Shown: positions 42,101 through 42,896 of the stretch, piece by piece | Position numbering within the stretch: the stretch's first letter is position 1 | Layout of the letters: each line of letters starts with the position of its first letter | NCBI GenBank assembly: GCA_018672475.1 | Contig: JABHFS010000194.1 | Span: 1 to 42,896, forward strand | Direction: 5' to 3' | Length of the DNA: 42,896 nucleotides | Source: Gemmatimonadota bacterium | GTDB lineage: Bacteria; Latescibacterota; UBA2968; UBA8231 | Position numbers and translations under genes: made by a program | Notes under the pieces: model-generated | Database searches by the model: none | What the model saw: the letters and a program-made list of their open reading frames with translations, nothing else | What the model was told of the DNA's origin: nothing

Positions 42101-42896
42101 CGTTGCCCGAAGTTATGCCAAGGATCACTTGAATATCGTTTGAATGGATGTCGCGTTGACCATCGCCATCGCGGGCTTCGACGACGGGTTGGGTGGTGAA
42201 GATTTGGTCGTTGACGATGCCGCCGCCATCGGCGGACGGTGCGGTGGCAAAGGCGATTCGGGTGGCGACGATGTCGGCTGTGAGTGTCGCACTATCGCGA
42301 TCGGGCAGGCCCGTCGCCTGGGCTTTGAGCGCAAAGCTTGCGCCGTCAGTTGTGGCTTGGGCCTTGAACTCGCTTTGCCCGAAATCGGCGCGGCCGGTAT
42401 TGAAGGCGATGCCGGTGGTGCCGCTAAGGCTTATGCTACCGGCGGCCAGTTCAAGGTTGGCTGTGCCAGTAAAATTGAGGTCCCGTTGCCCGGCGGCGTT
42501 TTGCGCTTCGACGACGGGTTGGGTGGTGAAGACTTGGCCGGAGACGATATCGCCGTTGGTGGCGGCTGGGTCGGAGGGCAGCGTGGTGAAGACGATCTGT
42601 GTGGCGACGATGTCGGCGGTACAGGCATTGGCGGTTTGGGCGATGAGGTCACCGCCGGAGCCGGTCGCCTGGTCGTCGGCGACTAACCAGAAGCTCTCCT
42701 GGTCGGCGGTGGCGGTGTAGGCGATATCGCTGAAGGTGGCGATGCCATTTTGCGCTTGCACGGTGGTGGTGCCGGTAAGGGTGCCGGTGGCGGTGGTGAG
42801 CGTGACCTGGTCTTGGAAGTGGAGATCGCGGGCACCGTTTTGGTCTTGGCCTTGCACGATGGGCTGGGTCTGGAAGACGACGCCGGAGAGCACATC
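39156..42896 (-). CDS. Giant secreted Ig-like/cadherin-like repeat protein with C-terminal dockerin (partial, N-terminus beyond right edge)
   Basis: At least 1245 codons, open to the right edge, so the start is not seen. From the edge inward: about three repeats of ~110 residues (VFTTQPVVEAQNAAGQRD type), then five bacterial Ig-like/invasin-type repeats (e.g. LSASAPSIQLGETDNVELSA, LRATPTALPADIISTSQLTA), then cadherin/Ig-like repeats with ATDADGDPLTF and PLSGLLAWVPEEAD. The last ~60 residues are a type I dockerin: two calcium loops, DFNGDATIDLDDFF and DLNDDGQIDFDDFF. The composition is Thr/Ala/Asp-rich with almost no Cys or Lys. It is probably an extracellular or cell-surface adhesin or scaffold-bound protein. 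Confidence 0.88.
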   Translation of the reverse strand, partial: DVLSGVVFQTQPIVQGQDQNGARDLHFQDQVTLTTATGTLTGTTTVQAQNGIATFSDIAYTATADQESFWLVADDQATGSGGDLIAQTANACTADIVATQIVFTTLPSDPAATNGDIVSGQVFTTQPVVEAQNAAGQRDLNFTGTANLELAAGSISLSGTTGIAFNTGRADFGQSEFKAQATTDGASFALKAQATGLPDRDSATLTADIVATRIAFATAPSADGGGIVNDQIFTTQPVVEARDGDGQRDIHSNDIQVILGITSGNAVLSGATGQALQNGLASFSGLSATGTSGLFQISASALGLFADTLSVTLHAGPVAAIELSASAPSIQLGETDNVELSALLSDANGNLAERGDNQVLFTLVGPGSFASGLSAVDADNGIARTLVTAAEAGTLYVEASVGGAVGTLSIPVVSAQPPYLDLNTSLQSIPADGSIATQLTVSLRDSRGQLLSEDDTTSVRFSLTGGHGLLTDDEVIARGGLVSVSLRGLGIAGPLTVRAEANGLEAAEIVLRANPAAPYRIDLVALPPTIVADRNSTTVLSAVVRDSLGNIVVDANLEIHFNISGDLAEITGPQTAMTEDGNARTILRSSIRAGEVEITATAPGLVTGQTRLNLTAGPAVKIQLRATPTALPADIISTSQLTAEVLDVHGNQVADDSTTAISFSVSGGPGEILAPVFSLTHAGQANALLQSTGPPGKILVFAGASGLASATFEIRVRQAQVPHFTDELPTLNLVEDGPAVRLDLSALTNDGDSNLEDLRFAVTADSAQVRLEIEGYELVATPVIRDYWGHLTATLTVRDPTGLESSALLPVTVQPQNDPPQFVSVPDSLVSADSLFIYQLSATDADGDPLTFTLIERPQGMAFDRALRRAVWRTPAPGVHSVTFAVSDGTITTLQHVQIRVAVNDTQLRFTSEPVTRTRRGQLYTYQPEIDDAGNRPLAYSLVAGPRRMHIDKQTGMITWISTDADTTLLDVTLQVSDGTRQQTQRFQIRLVEGNTPPIILSAPVEVAWIDSLYIYSLRATDTDDNTLAYNIVEGPADMRINPLSGLLAWVPEEADLGVHEITLNAYDGQETTVQRYQLQVRRPGNPPRIGPLKGLAFTPGAELVAQLELDPLVTDPDHNDQDLLWSFAHLSGDLVSIDYDPIAQTVRFSATARFNAACIRLTVSDPDGHTAEHILRLGLREEGDFNGDATIDLDDFFRFVDAFGTDIDAPTWDGTADLNDDGQIDFDDFFVFIERFEENNARPGN
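42176..42877 (-). repeat. Tandem DNA repeats inside the dockerin protein gene
   Basis: A word beginning CTTCGACGACGGGTTGGG recurs at 42176 and 42506 (330 bp apart), with a weaker third copy near 42851. GTGGCGACGATGTCGGC recurs at 42262 and 42601. The repeat unit is thus about 330-345 bp, matching the ~110-residue protein repeat, and near-identity at DNA level suggests recent duplication. Confidence 0.75.

Noticed and set aside
1..42896. CRISPR arrays, transposons, integrases, attachment sites, tRNA or rRNA genes
   Set aside because: Looked for on both strands by eye; no regular short repeats with spacers, no transposase or integrase motifs and no tRNA-like cloverleaf with CCA-type ends were found.

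Overview
The window reads as a chromosomal stretch of a moderately GC-rich, Gram-negative-type bacterium with very tightly packed operons; many stop and start codons overlap as ATGA, GTGA, TTGA or TAGTG. The mix of genes suggests a poorly studied lineage, perhaps in the Fibrobacteres-Chlorobi-Bacteroidetes/Gemmatimonadota/Latescibacterota neighbourhood. These include a type I dockerin on a giant Ig-repeat secreted protein, a BatA-like vWA membrane protein, a PtsN-type EIIA, a fused TrpE-TrpG and several glycan clusters. That placement is inference with low confidence. I saw no tRNA, rRNA, CRISPR array, insertion sequence or phage gene. Both window ends cut through a gene.

Layout. 1-1713 (minus): a CDP-paratose 2-epimerase-like gene (cut by the left edge) preceded by an aldo/keto reductase. 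1803-10807 (plus): a glycan/envelope operon with a lipoprotein of the YyaL/DUF255 type, an RmlD-like reductase, a polyprenol-phosphate mannosyltransferase-like GT2, a GT2 fused to the non-catalytic half of a polyprenyl sugar-phosphate transferase, an S41 protease, an ABC permease plus ATPase, and a TauE/SafE permease. 10863-20413 (plus): an aromatic amino acid supra-operon that opens with a classical trp attenuator (promoter, 26-codon leader peptide with three Trp codons, mutually exclusive hairpins). It continues trpEG, trpG/pabA, trpD, trpC, trpS, chorismate mutase, tyrA, a strongly degenerated aroA homologue, a 46-residue membrane protein and aroE, and ends in a strong bidirectional terminator. 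trpF, trpB and trpA are not in the window.

20498-22007 (minus): an HU-family gene, then a decayed patch holding a small membrane protein, the C-terminal third of a sodium/solute symporter, and a receiver domain without a start. 22168-27538 (plus): argS, a 57-residue zinc-ribbon protein, aroK, aroB, rimO and a DUF971 protein, closed by a terminator. 27657-30239 (minus): ptsN and a BatA-like vWA/GATase membrane protein. 30363-39006 (plus): a second glycan cluster (63-aa ORF, GT4, GT39-like, GT2, DegT/StrS aminotransferase, GT4, DUF3473-type polysaccharide deacetylase, methyltransferase, NAD-dependent epimerase) ending in a terminator. 39156-42896 (minus): a giant secreted Ig/cadherin-repeat dockerin protein, cut by the right edge.

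How the parts work together. aroB, aroE and aroK, with the trp/tyr branch genes, cover most of the route from DAHP to anthranilate/IGP and arogenate/hydroxyphenylpyruvate. The attenuator would tie much of this, including Trp-tRNA synthetase, to charged tRNA-Trp. The two plus-strand glycan operons start from promoters that share a nearly identical core (TTGACGC ... TTACGTACATT), so they may be co-expressed. The most unusual items are the AroA homologue lacking most substrate-binding residues, the GT2 fusion, two genes whose only well-placed start codon is non-canonical (tyrA and the GT4 at 30742), two consecutive Shine-Dalgarno-masking hairpins, and a pair of related intergenic stem-loop elements inside the two aromatic operons.
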